In this document: positions 19,885 through 28,058 of the stretch, one piece after another
Layout of the letters: each line of letters begins with the position of its first letter
Position numbering within the stretch: position 1 is the first letter of the stretch
From: Shimazuella kribbensis DSM 45090
GTDB taxonomy: Bacteria; Bacillota; Bacilli; Thermoactinomycetales; Thermoactinomycetaceae
Length of the DNA: 64,000 nt
Assembly: GCF_000428065.1 (NCBI RefSeq)
Contig: NZ_ATZF01000017.1
Span: 1 to 64,000, forward strand
Reading direction: 5' to 3'
Position numbers and translations under genes: made by a program
Notes under the pieces: model-generated
What the model was told of the DNA's origin: nothing
Database searches by the model: none
The model's input: the letters and a program-made list of their open reading frames with translations, nothing else

Positions 19885-21147
19885 TTGAAACATTTACATA
19901 AACGACTTATTGAGTTGTTATATTTGTCGATCTTACTCTCGCCTTTTTTCCCACCAGTGGTTTTATTGGTAATAGCAATTGTAACCATAACCTTTTATCG
20001 AACGCACTGGAGATTGAAGGCTTGGCCAGAAAGTTTTTTTCTTTTTCTAATCGTAATTTCTTGTATTAGTTGGTTAGTGGAACCATCATGGTTTAACGGG
20101 ATACCCATTGTGGTAGTCGTATCGCTATGCTTTGGGTTGTATTACCTTTTGGCTGTGTGGTTTCGAAATGCCCTTGATTTCCACTGGTTGGACGTACAAA
20201 GGCTTTATCTTTCATTTTGGATAGGTGGCATCTATTTAGCGCTTATTTGTCTTATACAGCAAGTAGATTGGCCATGGTTAATCAATTCCCCTATCGGCGC
20301 ACTTATGCAATTTTATAAAGAATATCGTTTCCAAACGGAGTCTGTTCGTAGTTTTGGTACGGCAGGAAATTCAAATCTTACGGCTGCATTGTTAATTTGT
20401 TTGGCACTCATTAGTATATATGCTTCTTCTGTTCTGAAGTTCAAATGGCAAAAAATTGCGAGCTTCGCGATGTTCTTTTTGTTTTGCTATTCGATCTGGC
20501 TCACAGGTTCAAGAGGAGCTTGGGTAGGATTAGTTGTTGGTCTTGTAGTGCAAATTTGGATGACTGGTGCAAGAAGATGGACAGTAGGAATCTTTTTGAG
20601 TTTGGTTGCGATGGTGACATTTTTTCCGGAATTAATACCAAGACAAGAAACCATCATTAGTACAGTTCGGGAAAGATTGGGAGTTTGGTTAACATCCATT
20701 GAAATATTTAAAGAGCACTGGGGATTCGGTGTTTTGCCCCTTCATTTTGGACAAATTTTTGAGCTGAAGACGGGCAAGCCCATTGTTCATGCACACAATA
20801 TTTTTTTAGGGATTGCTTCGGAATTTGGTGTTTTTGCATTACTTGCATTCCTAGCCCTGATCTTTGTGACGATTCAACGAGCTAGAAGATGGAGAAAAAC
20901 GGCAAATTTAAAAGAGGAAAAACGATTAGCTGGTATGCTTCTTTCCCAAACAGTTGCTTTGTTAGGACATGGGATGTATGATTACCCGATCCTTTCTCCT
21001 CAAGTTGGTGTGTTGTTTTTCCTGAGCATGATTGTCATCCACACGCAATACGAGCGTCGGTGCTTGACGAGACCAGAGTGGAGTGAAGCGAAAGTAATTC
21101 CCAAAGTGGTAGATCAAGAGGATAAGCTGGCAGTAACGACAAAATAA
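19885..21147 (+). CDS. O-antigen ligase family membrane protein
   Basis: 420 residues with about ten to twelve membrane segments. The Wzy/WaaL-like domain is shown by GTAGNSNLTAALL, WLTGSRGAWVG (conserved Arg), a long external loop after about residue 235, and HAHNIFLGIASEFGV with the conserved His. Family members ligate or polymerise glycans on the outer face of the membrane; in Gram-positives the acceptor could be a teichoic acid or a capsule. Start is TTG at 19885 with GGGAGAG upstream. It has no glycan-synthesis neighbours here, so the substrate is open. Confidence 0.75.
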   Translation: MKHLHKRLIELLYLSILLSPFFPPVVLLVIAIVTITFYRTHWRLKAWPESFFLFLIVISCISWLVEPSWFNGIPIVVVVSLCFGLYYLLAVWFRNALDFHWLDVQRLYLSFWIGGIYLALICLIQQVDWPWLINSPIGALMQFYKEYRFQTESVRSFGTAGNSNLTAALLICLALISIYASSVLKFKWQKIASFAMFFLFCYSIWLTGSRGAWVGLVVGLVVQIWMTGARRWTVGIFLSLVAMVTFFPELIPRQETIISTVRERLGVWLTSIEIFKEHWGFGVLPLHFGQIFELKTGKPIVHAHNIFLGIASEFGVFALLAFLALIFVTIQRARRWRKTANLKEEKRLAGMLLSQTVALLGHGMYDYPILSPQVGVLFFLSMIVIHTQYERRCLTRPEWSEAKVIPKVVDQEDKLAVTTK

Positions 21148-21159
21148 TTTCACAGGTAT

Positions 21160-21212
21160 AAATCCCCTATTCCCAGAGAATGATGGAAAGAGATTTTTTG
21201 GGAAGGGGATTT
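21160..21212 (+). terminator. hairpin between the ligase-like gene and the LysM gene
   Basis: AAATCCCCtATTCCCA pairs with TTGGGAaGGGGATTT across a 20-nt loop, followed by T residues. It looks like the terminator of the preceding gene, but its 3' arm GGGAAGGGGA is also the ribosome binding site of the next gene (ATG at 21215). Confidence 0.7.
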
Positions 21213-21214
21213 TT

Positions 21215-21829
21215 ATGCCTAAAAACATGTTCATAATTCTTGTCTTAGTGGTAGCATTGATGAGTACTTTTGGAAACATGAGTTCAGCAGAAAAAGAAAC
21301 GACTAACTATGTAAAAATACAACCTGGCGATACACTATATCATTTGGCTAAAAAATATAACACGACAGTGGAACAATTAGCTGCAACAAATCATATCGCC
21401 AATCCATCGTTGATTCGAGTCGGACAACAAATTCAAATACCCGGTGAAAAATCTGTAGTAAAGGTGAATACAGATGTAGATAAAGAAATATTAGAAGATA
21501 CTACTGTATTTTCGAGAGGGAAAGAGTTAGGGGATTTTACACTGACAGCCTATACCGCTGGATATGAATCCACAGGTAAGAAACCCAATCATCCTTATTA
21601 TGGTATTACATCAAGCGGTGCACCAGTTCAGGATGGGGTGACCGTGGCTGTAGATCCAAAAGTCATTCCTATCGGTTCGCGGATTTATATTGAAGGCATT
21701 GGCTATCGGATCGCTCAAGATGTAGGAGGAGCGATTAAAGGCAAAAGAATCGATGTTTATATTTCAGACCTACAAACAGCACAAATATTTGGAGTCAAAC
21801 GTGGGATAAAGGTAGAACTTGTCAACTAG
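21215..21829 (+). CDS. secreted LysM and 3D domain cell-wall protein
   Basis: Predicted exported lytic transglycosylase-like wall protein. An N-terminal signal sequence (about 1-26, cleavage after SSA) is followed by one LysM peptidoglycan-binding domain (about 31-75, IQPGDTLYHLAKKYNTT and IRVGQQIQIP) and a C-terminal 3D domain (about 105-204) with FTLTAYTAGYEST, DPKVIPIGSRIYI, QDVGGAIKGKRIDVY, carrying the three aspartates that name the domain. Similar to B. subtilis YocH/YabE-type proteins; 204 residues. Its ribosome binding site is inside the preceding hairpin. Confidence 0.85.
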   Translation: MPKNMFIILVLVVALMSTFGNMSSAEKETTNYVKIQPGDTLYHLAKKYNTTVEQLAATNHIANPSLIRVGQQIQIPGEKSVVKVNTDVDKEILEDTTVFSRGKELGDFTLTAYTAGYESTGKKPNHPYYGITSSGAPVQDGVTVAVDPKVIPIGSRIYIEGIGYRIAQDVGGAIKGKRIDVYISDLQTAQIFGVKRGIKVELVN

Positions 21830-21839
21830 CGGTAAAAAG

Positions 21840-21864
21840 AGCCACTTTTTAAGTGGTTTTTTTT
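21840..21864 (+). terminator. terminator after the LysM-3D gene
   Basis: GCCACTT, loop TTT, AAGTGGT and eight T residues, starting 11 nt after the stop codon. Confidence 0.85.
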
Positions 21865-21919
21865 ATGAGAAAGAGATGGTAAGCTAATACTACTAGTATG
21901 AAATGTGAGGTATGCGAGA

Positions 21920-22075
21920 ATGGCGAAAAAGAAAAAAGCAAGTGAGCCAAGAGTTGCAACAGTAGATGAAATGGGTGTACTAAAGCGTGATCTTGGTAAA
22001 ATGGTAGGTTGGATTGTTGTTTCCGTAGCGATTGCGGCTGTAGTTGCTGTTGGAGTAGAGGGTTATTTGGTATAG
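21920..22075 (+). CDS. small single-pass membrane protein, 51 aa
   Basis: ATG at 21920 opens a 51-codon frame closed by TAG at 22073. It begins with a basic stretch (MAKKKKASEPR), has a charged linker (DEMGVLKRDLGKMV) and ends in one hydrophobic helix (GWIVVSVAIAAVVAVGV). A modest GTGAGG lies 10 nt upstream. It is bracketed by terminators at 21840 and 22096, so it forms its own transcription unit. The sequence is protein-like throughout; the function is unknown. Confidence 0.6.
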   Translation: MAKKKKASEPRVATVDEMGVLKRDLGKMVGWIVVSVAIAAVVAVGVEGYLV

Positions 22076-22095
22076 AAAATATACGAGTATTGATA

Positions 22096-22127
22096 AAGAA
22101 CTCCTAATTAAGGGGTTCTTTTTTTGG
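22096..22127 (+). terminator. terminator after the 51-aa gene
   Basis: AAGAACtCCT, loop AATTA, AGGgGTTCTT followed by a T run. Confidence 0.85.
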
Positions 22128-22239
22128 ATAAGGTTAATTTTTGTCTATGAAATCTGATTGTAATCTTAATATATTATTTATTCTAAATGATAATGTTATA
22201 ATTGCAGTATATGTTTATATTTGGAAAGATTGGGTGTAG

Positions 22240-22614
22240 ATGAAAAAAAGTGATCACGTTTACAATGTGAATAAGGGACAAGTAAATATTAACCATGGCT
22301 CTGGAACAATAAATGCAAATTACACTATTAACAAACAAAATAAAGACAATGATAAACTGCTCGATTCTTTACAGCATTTACTTCATACTCTGGATCAAGA
22401 GAAAGAAGTAGGGTCTATTGTTAAACATAGTATCGAATCGCAAATAGAACCAGTTATGGAAGAAATTCAAAATCAGAACATATCGAAATCTAAACTGCAA
22501 AAGTCCAGAGATTTTCTGAGTAATTGTTTACCAGAATTACAAGCTTTTTCTGCTGTGTGTGCAGCAATTAGCGCTACAAAAGATGCTATTGATTTGAAAT
22601 TGTTAGGGCTTTAA
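22240..22614 (+). CDS. hypothetical protein with NVN-repeat N-terminus, 124 aa
   Basis: I do not recognise a named family. The N-terminal 35 residues (VYNVNKGQVNINHGSGTINANYTINK) alternate polar and hydrophobic residues with Asn and Gly, a short beta-ladder pattern also seen near the start of some effector-associated and NLR-like proteins. From about 45 to 124 the protein is helical, with charged heptad-like stretches and a final Ala-rich helix. No signal or membrane segment. The ribosome binding site is weak (TTGGGTG). It stands alone, so a partner is not evident. Confidence 0.5.
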   Translation: MKKSDHVYNVNKGQVNINHGSGTINANYTINKQNKDNDKLLDSLQHLLHTLDQEKEVGSIVKHSIESQIEPVMEEIQNQNISKSKLQKSRDFLSNCLPELQAFSAVCAAISATKDAIDLKLLGL

Positions 22615-22724
22615 GGAGGATAGGATAAGTGATTTAAGGTTTCCAGAATCGTAGGGGATTCGTTTGGGTAGCAAGTATATAATCATCTTAGAAGTACGGT
22701 TTAACCAATGAAATTTAAAACTCT

Positions 22725-23309
22725 TCAAAAGGTTTTGGAGGTTGTCCCTGCTTCTAGTTTCACAATTACTTTTTGTAGCTGGACAGCTCTGTTTTTCGCT
22801 GTCGTTGCTTTTAGAAGAGGCAGCATTACAGCATATTGGCTGCTTTTATCAAGCTGATCGAAAGCTTGCTTGGCCTGTTCATGTTGCCCAAGCATTGCTG
22901 CGAGATCCGGTGGGACACTAGCATTTTTTTGCGATTCATAGGCTAATTTCCATCGTCCATCGTTCTGTGCAGTATGAATTTCAGCAAAGCCAGGAGCCTG
23001 CATACGTCCAGCTGCAATTAATACCTCTGCTTTCCACACGTTGATAATGGACCAAGGGCTCTTAGGCCGCCTAGGTGAATACCGCTGTAAGTAATGTGTA
23101 TGGTCATAGGACTTACGAGTACTATCAATCCAGCCGTAACATAGTGCGACATCGAGCGCTTCCGTGATGGTGATAGACACTTTATCTGAATTTTTTTTAG
23201 CTATTCTCAACCACACACCATTTTTCTGGTCTAAATGATTCGTCAACCATGATTCCCACTCAACAGCATTAGGAAAATCAAGGAACGCTAGATTATTGGA
23301 ATTTCCCAT
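22725..23309 (-). CDS. YdeI/OmpD-associated family protein
   Basis: 194 residues. Family blocks: WLTNHLDQKNGVWLRIAKK, EALDVALCYGWIDS, RYSPRRPKSPWSIINVWKAE and a C-terminal LATMLGQ-like helix, reading DLAAMLGQHEQAKQAFDQL. Proteins of this group are annotated as YdeI-like or bacteriocin-protection proteins; the biochemical role is unsettled. Base composition is somewhat richer in GC than its neighbours. It runs in the same direction as the VOC gene at 23449, 139 nt away. Confidence 0.75.
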   Translation of the reverse strand: MGNSNNLAFLDFPNAVEWESWLTNHLDQKNGVWLRIAKKNSDKVSITITEALDVALCYGWIDSTRKSYDHTHYLQRYSPRRPKSPWSIINVWKAEVLIAAGRMQAPGFAEIHTAQNDGRWKLAYESQKNASVPPDLAAMLGQHEQAKQAFDQLDKSSQYAVMLPLLKATTAKNRAVQLQKVIVKLEAGTTSKTF

Positions 23310-23448
23310 TAAGAATCACCATAACTTTCTAGGAAGAATTATAAGATGAGAAGTATTGTAACCGATAAGCAGGTGGATAGCTCCGATCTGAGGGATAGGA
23401 GCTTTCAACAATACTTGCAAAAACTTGTGAGAGTCTTGTTCTTTTGGT

Positions 23449-23868
23449 TTACGCTTTTCTAGATCCGAGAACATCCAAGTAGTGAGCGTTGTACATAATA
23501 CCTAGAATGTTCCCAAAGGGATCAACGACCGAAGAGGTAATAAACCCTTCGCCACGCTTTGTGGGTACTTCGTATTCTTTTGCGCCCATCGTCAACAGCT
23601 TCTCGAAAGTTGCTGTTACGTCGTCAACATGCCAATAAATGATAGCGCCATTTGGGCCAGTAACCGAATCACTAGGTGCATAGCGACTATCAATCAGGCC
23701 CAGCTCATGTTGGTAGTCACCGAGGCGAAACTCCGCATATCCTAGGCGTTCAAAATATGGAGCAATCCCCAAAAACTCGGTATACCATTTCTTTGCTGCC
23801 TCTAGATCATCTGCCCAAAAACTGACGGTGGTAATTCCTTTCAATACTTGTGTGTTAGTGTTATCCAC
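23449..23868 (-). CDS. VOC (glyoxalase/bleomycin resistance) family protein
   Basis: 139 residues with the beta-alpha-beta-beta-beta repeat of the vicinal oxygen chelate fold: TTVSFWADDLEAAKKWYTEFLG at the start, then YAEFRLGDYQHELGLID, WHVDDVTATFEKLL and SSVVDPFGNILGI. Metal ligands His and Glu are plausible at HELGL and in the C-terminal repeat, but cannot be assigned with certainty. Members act as lyases, dioxygenases or drug-binding proteins. AAGGAGG lies just upstream of the start. Confidence 0.8.
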   Translation of the reverse strand: MDNTNTQVLKGITTVSFWADDLEAAKKWYTEFLGIAPYFERLGYAEFRLGDYQHELGLIDSRYAPSDSVTGPNGAIIYWHVDDVTATFEKLLTMGAKEYEVPTKRGEGFITSSVVDPFGNILGIMYNAHYLDVLGSRKA

Positions 23869-24151
23869 AATATGTTTCCTCCTTAAGTATCACTTTCATT
23901 TTATTATTCTTTGGATAATTACCATTGATCTTTTCATAACGAACCTTCTTTTAAATCATAACAAAACTCCCCTGACACCTACTGGCAGGAGAGCTTTAAA
24001 CAATTTAAAAGATATACAGTTTTTGATTTGATCTGCATTTTTCTGTTTTTCTATATAAGTTTATATCTTTGCGAGTGGGAAAACCCCTAGATTCAGCTAT
24101 GGGGAGGAGAGAGTGTGTCAGGCGAGGAAGGGGTGATCTTTCCCTCTCATA
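23869..24151. other. gene-free stretch
   Basis: Upstream region of the VOC gene followed by AT-rich sequence with no convincing coding frame. Around 23970-24000 a CCTGACACCTACTGGCAGG stretch can form a small hairpin. The segment at 24077-24115 is listed separately. Confidence 0.4.
24077..24115 (+). mobile_element. possible IS200/IS605 (TnpB-type) right-end remnant
   Basis: CCCCTAG, loop ATTCA, GCTATGGGG followed by AGGAGAG. A GC-rich hairpin with this shape followed by GGAGG is typical of the right end of IS200/IS605 elements, which is also the 3' part of TnpB guide RNAs. No transposase or TnpB frame is adjacent, so if real it is a solo end. Assigned by resemblance only. Confidence 0.3.
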
Positions 24152-24187
24152 TAAAATTATCCCATTCCGTACAGTCCTGAATGGGAT
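24152..24187 (-). terminator. terminator after the 559-aa membrane protein gene
   Basis: Read on the minus strand, ATCCCATTC and GAATGGGAT form a 9-bp stem followed by AATTTTAT. It lies 20 nt after the stop codon of the gene at 24207. Confidence 0.8.
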
Positions 24188-24206
24188 TTATTTGGATTTA
24201 TGCTGA

Positions 24207-25886
24207 TTATTTTCCTAACGTTTGATTCAATATGCTTTTTACTGGAACAATCGTCTGATTTGTTTCAATATATTGGATCTTTACCTTTTGGCCAACTTCT
24301 AGAAAAACAGCATATGGATTATTATTTACCTCTACAGCAAAAATATGATCTTCGCCTTCTAATAAAAATTGGACTTGTGTACTAGTTTTGTAGACTGCTT
24401 TTATTTTACTCCTCTTCTCCGTCATCGTTGCTTTAGATCCTGGTTTGGTGGGATCACTGCCAAGATCAGAAGAGATAGCATACTTATACTGGTTAAAAGC
24501 ATCTTGTTTGTTATCTCCAAAACCTACTACTTTCTCATCACGAGCATTCACGAGTGCAATCTTACGTAATACATAGTTTTTGTCCAAAAGTGGAATCACC
24601 CATGTATACTGACCAAATATATAGTACAGGGCAGGACTAGATCCGTGCCACTCTTTTTCTTTAAACGATTTTTCTGCTACATTCAGCGCTGCGGTTCCGT
24701 TTAGTAAACTATTGGCACCTTCATAATATAACAATTTACCTGTTCTTGTGTTTAACATGGAATACCCAACCATCGATCCTGCACCTGATTCTGATCTTGT
24801 ATGATCGGTTGCCCAATACATGTTGGTATGTTGGTCAAAAACAGCGATCATCTCCTGGTTGGAACCCCATGAGGTAGGAGTATGGACATCCTGTTTTCCA
24901 AGGATGGAATTCCAAAATCCGTGTTTTAGGGAACCAAACCATTCATTCCGCTCCAAAGCGATATCAGAAGGAATCACTTGATCCACAAAAGCAGGGACTT
25001 GATTCAACGTATACTTTTTCATTTTCCCTGTAACAGGATCAAGCAAGATAGCTCCTTGTACCTCTGTGACATGCCGATATTTTTGGTATCGGCCATAAGT
25101 AATCACATACACTGGTTTACCTGCTTCATCTGGTTCAAAGGAAGCTTCTAAGAGCACTAAGGAAGGGTATTTATTGCGAGCTAGGCGAAATGCATTTTCT
25201 CCGAAGTAACCACTGGGAACATACTTCATAGGGGATGGAATAAATTTTGCTTCTGCTCGTTGATCTTCCGCATCCATCGTTATATATCCAGGTACTTGTT
25301 TCGCGTTACGCCATTTAAAAAATCCTTTGTATTCAATTGGTGCTACCCAAACCAACTTTCCTTTTATTTTCTGTATCGTAATCGTTCCAATGTCATAATA
25401 CGAATAATCTTTTACTTTTCCTAATATTTTCTCCATTTTGTAATAGGCATACTCCCATGGAACTACTGGAATATGCTGTTCATTGGTAGGTTGGATATTT
25501 GTTTTAATCGATATTCCGGCAGCTACTCCATATTTTTCTTTCGAAAGAGTATAAGGATAAAACATTGCTAAATATAGATAAGCAACAAAACCTACACTGC
25601 TTACGATCAGAAATGTTATTTGAACTCGGCTAAGTTCACTTTCCTCCCAATAATAATAAACAGCATCAAAGATCCACAGCAAACATACAATCCAGGTAAA
25701 ATAGGAAAATGACGCACTCCATGTAATATCTGCAAGGTATACATAATAAACCATCCATGCGTAAAACAGACCAAGGACATATCGGATAATTTGAAATATT
25801 ATCGTCCTAATTGTACGAAAATAAGAAAAGAGCGAAAACCAATTTACAAAAAACAGTGGTAAAAAGATAATCAGCAACCAAGTCAT
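24207..25886 (-). CDS. large membrane protein of unknown function, 559 aa
   Basis: I do not recognise the family. Residues about 1-130 hold four or five membrane helices; residues about 150-559 form a large extracytoplasmic part with alternating beta-rich segments. This part contains repeated blocks such as KLVWVAPIEYKGFFKW, YVITYGRYQKYRHV, YWATDHTRSESGAGSMVGYSM and PALYYIFGQYTWVIPL, which read like a beta-propeller or PepSY-like protease-inhibitor module but are not diagnostic. A final OB-like stretch (QVQFLLEGEDHIFAVEVN to IQYIETNQTIVPVKSI) closes the protein. AGGTGATGG precedes the ATG. Single gene with its own terminator. Confidence 0.6.
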   Translation of the reverse strand: MTWLLIIFLPLFFVNWFSLFSYFRTIRTIIFQIIRYVLGLFYAWMVYYVYLADITWSASFSYFTWIVCLLWIFDAVYYYWEESELSRVQITFLIVSSVGFVAYLYLAMFYPYTLSKEKYGVAAGISIKTNIQPTNEQHIPVVPWEYAYYKMEKILGKVKDYSYYDIGTITIQKIKGKLVWVAPIEYKGFFKWRNAKQVPGYITMDAEDQRAEAKFIPSPMKYVPSGYFGENAFRLARNKYPSLVLLEASFEPDEAGKPVYVITYGRYQKYRHVTEVQGAILLDPVTGKMKKYTLNQVPAFVDQVIPSDIALERNEWFGSLKHGFWNSILGKQDVHTPTSWGSNQEMIAVFDQHTNMYWATDHTRSESGAGSMVGYSMLNTRTGKLLYYEGANSLLNGTAALNVAEKSFKEKEWHGSSPALYYIFGQYTWVIPLLDKNYVLRKIALVNARDEKVVGFGDNKQDAFNQYKYAISSDLGSDPTKPGSKATMTEKRSKIKAVYKTSTQVQFLLEGEDHIFAVEVNNNPYAVFLEVGQKVKIQYIETNQTIVPVKSILNQTLGK

Positions 25887-25996
25887 GCTCCATCACCTTC
25901 AATGTGATAAATAATTACATACTATATATTAGCATTTTTCTATTCATTTAGAAGTGTTTTTGGATCTCTTTTCAAATACCTTCCTAGACGATACAA

Positions 25997-26034
25997 ACAA
26001 AAAATTATCCCATTCAGTAGGTTCTAAATGGGAT
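25997..26034 (-). terminator. terminator of the argCJBD operon
   Basis: On the minus strand AATGGGAT... is read as ATCCCATT pairing with AATGGGAT across a 12-nt loop, followed by AATTTTTTG. It lies about 70 nt after argD. Its arms nearly match those of the terminator at 24152-24187. Confidence 0.8.
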
Positions 26035-26104
26035 TTGTACCAATCTTGGAGTGATTTATAATCATTTTCTTTTATGTTCATTCCTATAGAGGTAGTTGAT
26101 TTTT

Positions 26105-27259
26105 CTATTTTGAGATGGCTTTTTTTATGCGGAGTACTGCCTCTTCTATTTCATCATATGTGATGACTAGTGGCGGTAAGAGACGCAAAACTTTTTCCCC
26201 TGCCGGGAGGGTAACGAGACCTTGATCTAACAATTGCTTGATATGGGGTTGTACAGGCTTGGAAAGCTGGATTCCTACCATGAGACCAATTCCTCTTATT
26301 TCTTCTACCTCAGAACACTGTGCCAACTCTTCTTTTAAGCGGTTCATAAGATAATTTCCTTTTGCCTTTACATCTAGAAGCAATTGTGGATTGTTCAGTT
26401 CATATAATACTGCCTTTGCAACAGACATGGACAATAAGTTTCCGCCAAAAGTGGTACCATGTGTACCAGGACCTAATATAGATTTTAAATCTTCTTTTGC
26501 TACTATTGCTCCTACAGGAAAACCATTGCCCAATCCTTTGGCCAAAGTGATCACATCAGGTTGAATCGAATAATGTTGATGAGCAAATTTTTCCCCAGTT
26601 CTTCCGATACCTGTTTGGATTTCGTCGATCATCAGTAAAATATTTTTTTCTTGGCACCATTGAGCCAACTCTTGCACAAATGGCTTAGAAGCGGGGTAGA
26701 TACCTCCTTCTCCTTGTACAAGCTCTAAAAGAACCGCAGCCGTTTGCGAATTGGTGACTTGTTTTATCGCATGAAGGTCTTGAAAAGGAACATGTACAAA
26801 TCCTTTGGGAAGTGGATCAAATCCGATTTTTACTTTGTGCTGACCTGTGGCAGTGAGTGTGGCCAATGTTCTTCCGTGAAAAGACCCTTCGGAGCAGATA
26901 ATCTCTGGATTGGAAACTTCTTTTACTTCTTTTGCCCATTTGCGAGCCAGTTTGATCGCAGCTTCATTTGCCTCTGCTCCACTATTGCAAAAAAATACTG
27001 CTTCCAAGCCACTTTGTTCACAGAGTAGATCAGCTACCTCTTGTTGAAGTGGATTTGTAAACAAGTTCGATGTATGCCACAATTCCTCTGCTTGTTTCGT
27101 AAGTGCATTTGTAATTTTGGGATGGTTGTGACCGAAATTGGTAACACCGATACCTGAAGAAAAATCAAGATATGTTTTACCTGCGGTATCCCATAAAGTT
27201 GCTTTCTCTCCTTTTTGAAAGGCAACTTCTTGTCTTATATAATTAGGAAAGAGTGACAT
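26105..27259 (-). CDS. argD: acetylornithine aminotransferase
   Basis: ArgD transaminates N-acetylglutamate semialdehyde to N-acetylornithine with PLP. It is a class III aminotransferase: FCNSGAEANEAAIKLAR, SFHGRTLATLTATGQ, LLMIDEIQTGIGRTG, and the PLP lysine in ITLAKGLGNGFPVGA. 384 residues matches B. subtilis ArgD (385). The start overlaps the end of argB by 17 nt, and the last two genes of the operon are therefore coupled. Confidence 0.93.
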   Translation of the reverse strand: MSLFPNYIRQEVAFQKGEKATLWDTAGKTYLDFSSGIGVTNFGHNHPKITNALTKQAEELWHTSNLFTNPLQQEVADLLCEQSGLEAVFFCNSGAEANEAAIKLARKWAKEVKEVSNPEIICSEGSFHGRTLATLTATGQHKVKIGFDPLPKGFVHVPFQDLHAIKQVTNSQTAAVLLELVQGEGGIYPASKPFVQELAQWCQEKNILLMIDEIQTGIGRTGEKFAHQHYSIQPDVITLAKGLGNGFPVGAIVAKEDLKSILGPGTHGTTFGGNLLSMSVAKAVLYELNNPQLLLDVKAKGNYLMNRLKEELAQCSEVEEIRGIGLMVGIQLSKPVQPHIKQLLDQGLVTLPAGEKVLRLLPPLVITYDEIEEAVLRIKKAISK

Positions 27260-28043
27260 GTCTGGATACCTCCCGAATCAAGCGTGTGCCGGCAAATGTT
27301 TGTACGGTATTTGAACATAGGTCGAGCGGGTTGGAGCCGTTTACAATCCATACTTCATCCACTGCATGTAATGCTTCTATGCCCGAGCGAGCTTTGGGAA
27401 TCATCCCGCCTGTAATCTCTTCAGATTTGATATAATCTTCAATTAATTGGGGAGTTGCTTGTTTTAGCAGTTTTCTTTCTGAACCATCTCCAATACATAT
27501 TCCATCTACATCACTTACTAAAATCAGCTGAGTTGCATGTATTGCTTGTGCAATAGCAGAGGCAATTTCATCAGCATTGATATTATAATGAGATCCATCT
27601 ATTCCAACACCTAATGAGGCAATAACGGGTATCCATTCTAGCTGTAAGAAGGTATGGAGTACAGTTGTGTTTATACTTGTTACTTCTCCTGCATATCCTA
27701 ACTGGGGATCACGTTGTTTTGCCTGTATGAGTTGCAGATCAATACCACTTAATCCAATCGATTGTAAATTAGCAGTGGCAAGCTTGCTTACGATTTGTTT
27801 ATTTACAGTACCTGCTAGTACCATTTCTGCAATCGTGAGCGTAGTCTCATCCGTTATACGATAACCATTCACGAATGCGGTGTCTTTTCCTGTTTTTTGT
27901 GTCCACTCAGAAACCAGATGACCGCCTCCATGTACCAAAATAATAGACTTTCCTTGTTTTTTGAGTTGTGCGCATTGGGTAAAGAAACTTGAATCCAAGT
28001 GATGTAAAACACTACCTCCCAATTTGATCACGATCGTATCCAT
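27243..28043 (-). CDS. argB: acetylglutamate kinase
   Basis: ArgB phosphorylates N-acetylglutamate. An amino acid kinase family protein: VIKLGGSVL at the N-terminus, ILVHGGGHLVSEW, VNGYRITDETTL, LVSDVDGI and GGMIPKARSGIEA. 266 residues, the short feedback-insensitive type by length (no N-terminal extension seen). It lies 15 nt after argJ with GGAGG before the ATG. Confidence 0.93.
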   Translation of the reverse strand: MDTIVIKLGGSVLHHLDSSFFTQCAQLKKQGKSIILVHGGGHLVSEWTQKTGKDTAFVNGYRITDETTLTIAEMVLAGTVNKQIVSKLATANLQSIGLSGIDLQLIQAKQRDPQLGYAGEVTSINTTVLHTFLQLEWIPVIASLGVGIDGSHYNINADEIASAIAQAIHATQLILVSDVDGICIGDGSERKLLKQATPQLIEDYIKSEEITGGMIPKARSGIEALHAVDEVWIVNGSNPLDLCSNTVQTFAGTRLIREVSRHVTLS

Positions 28044-28058
28044 CTTTATCCTCCTCCC

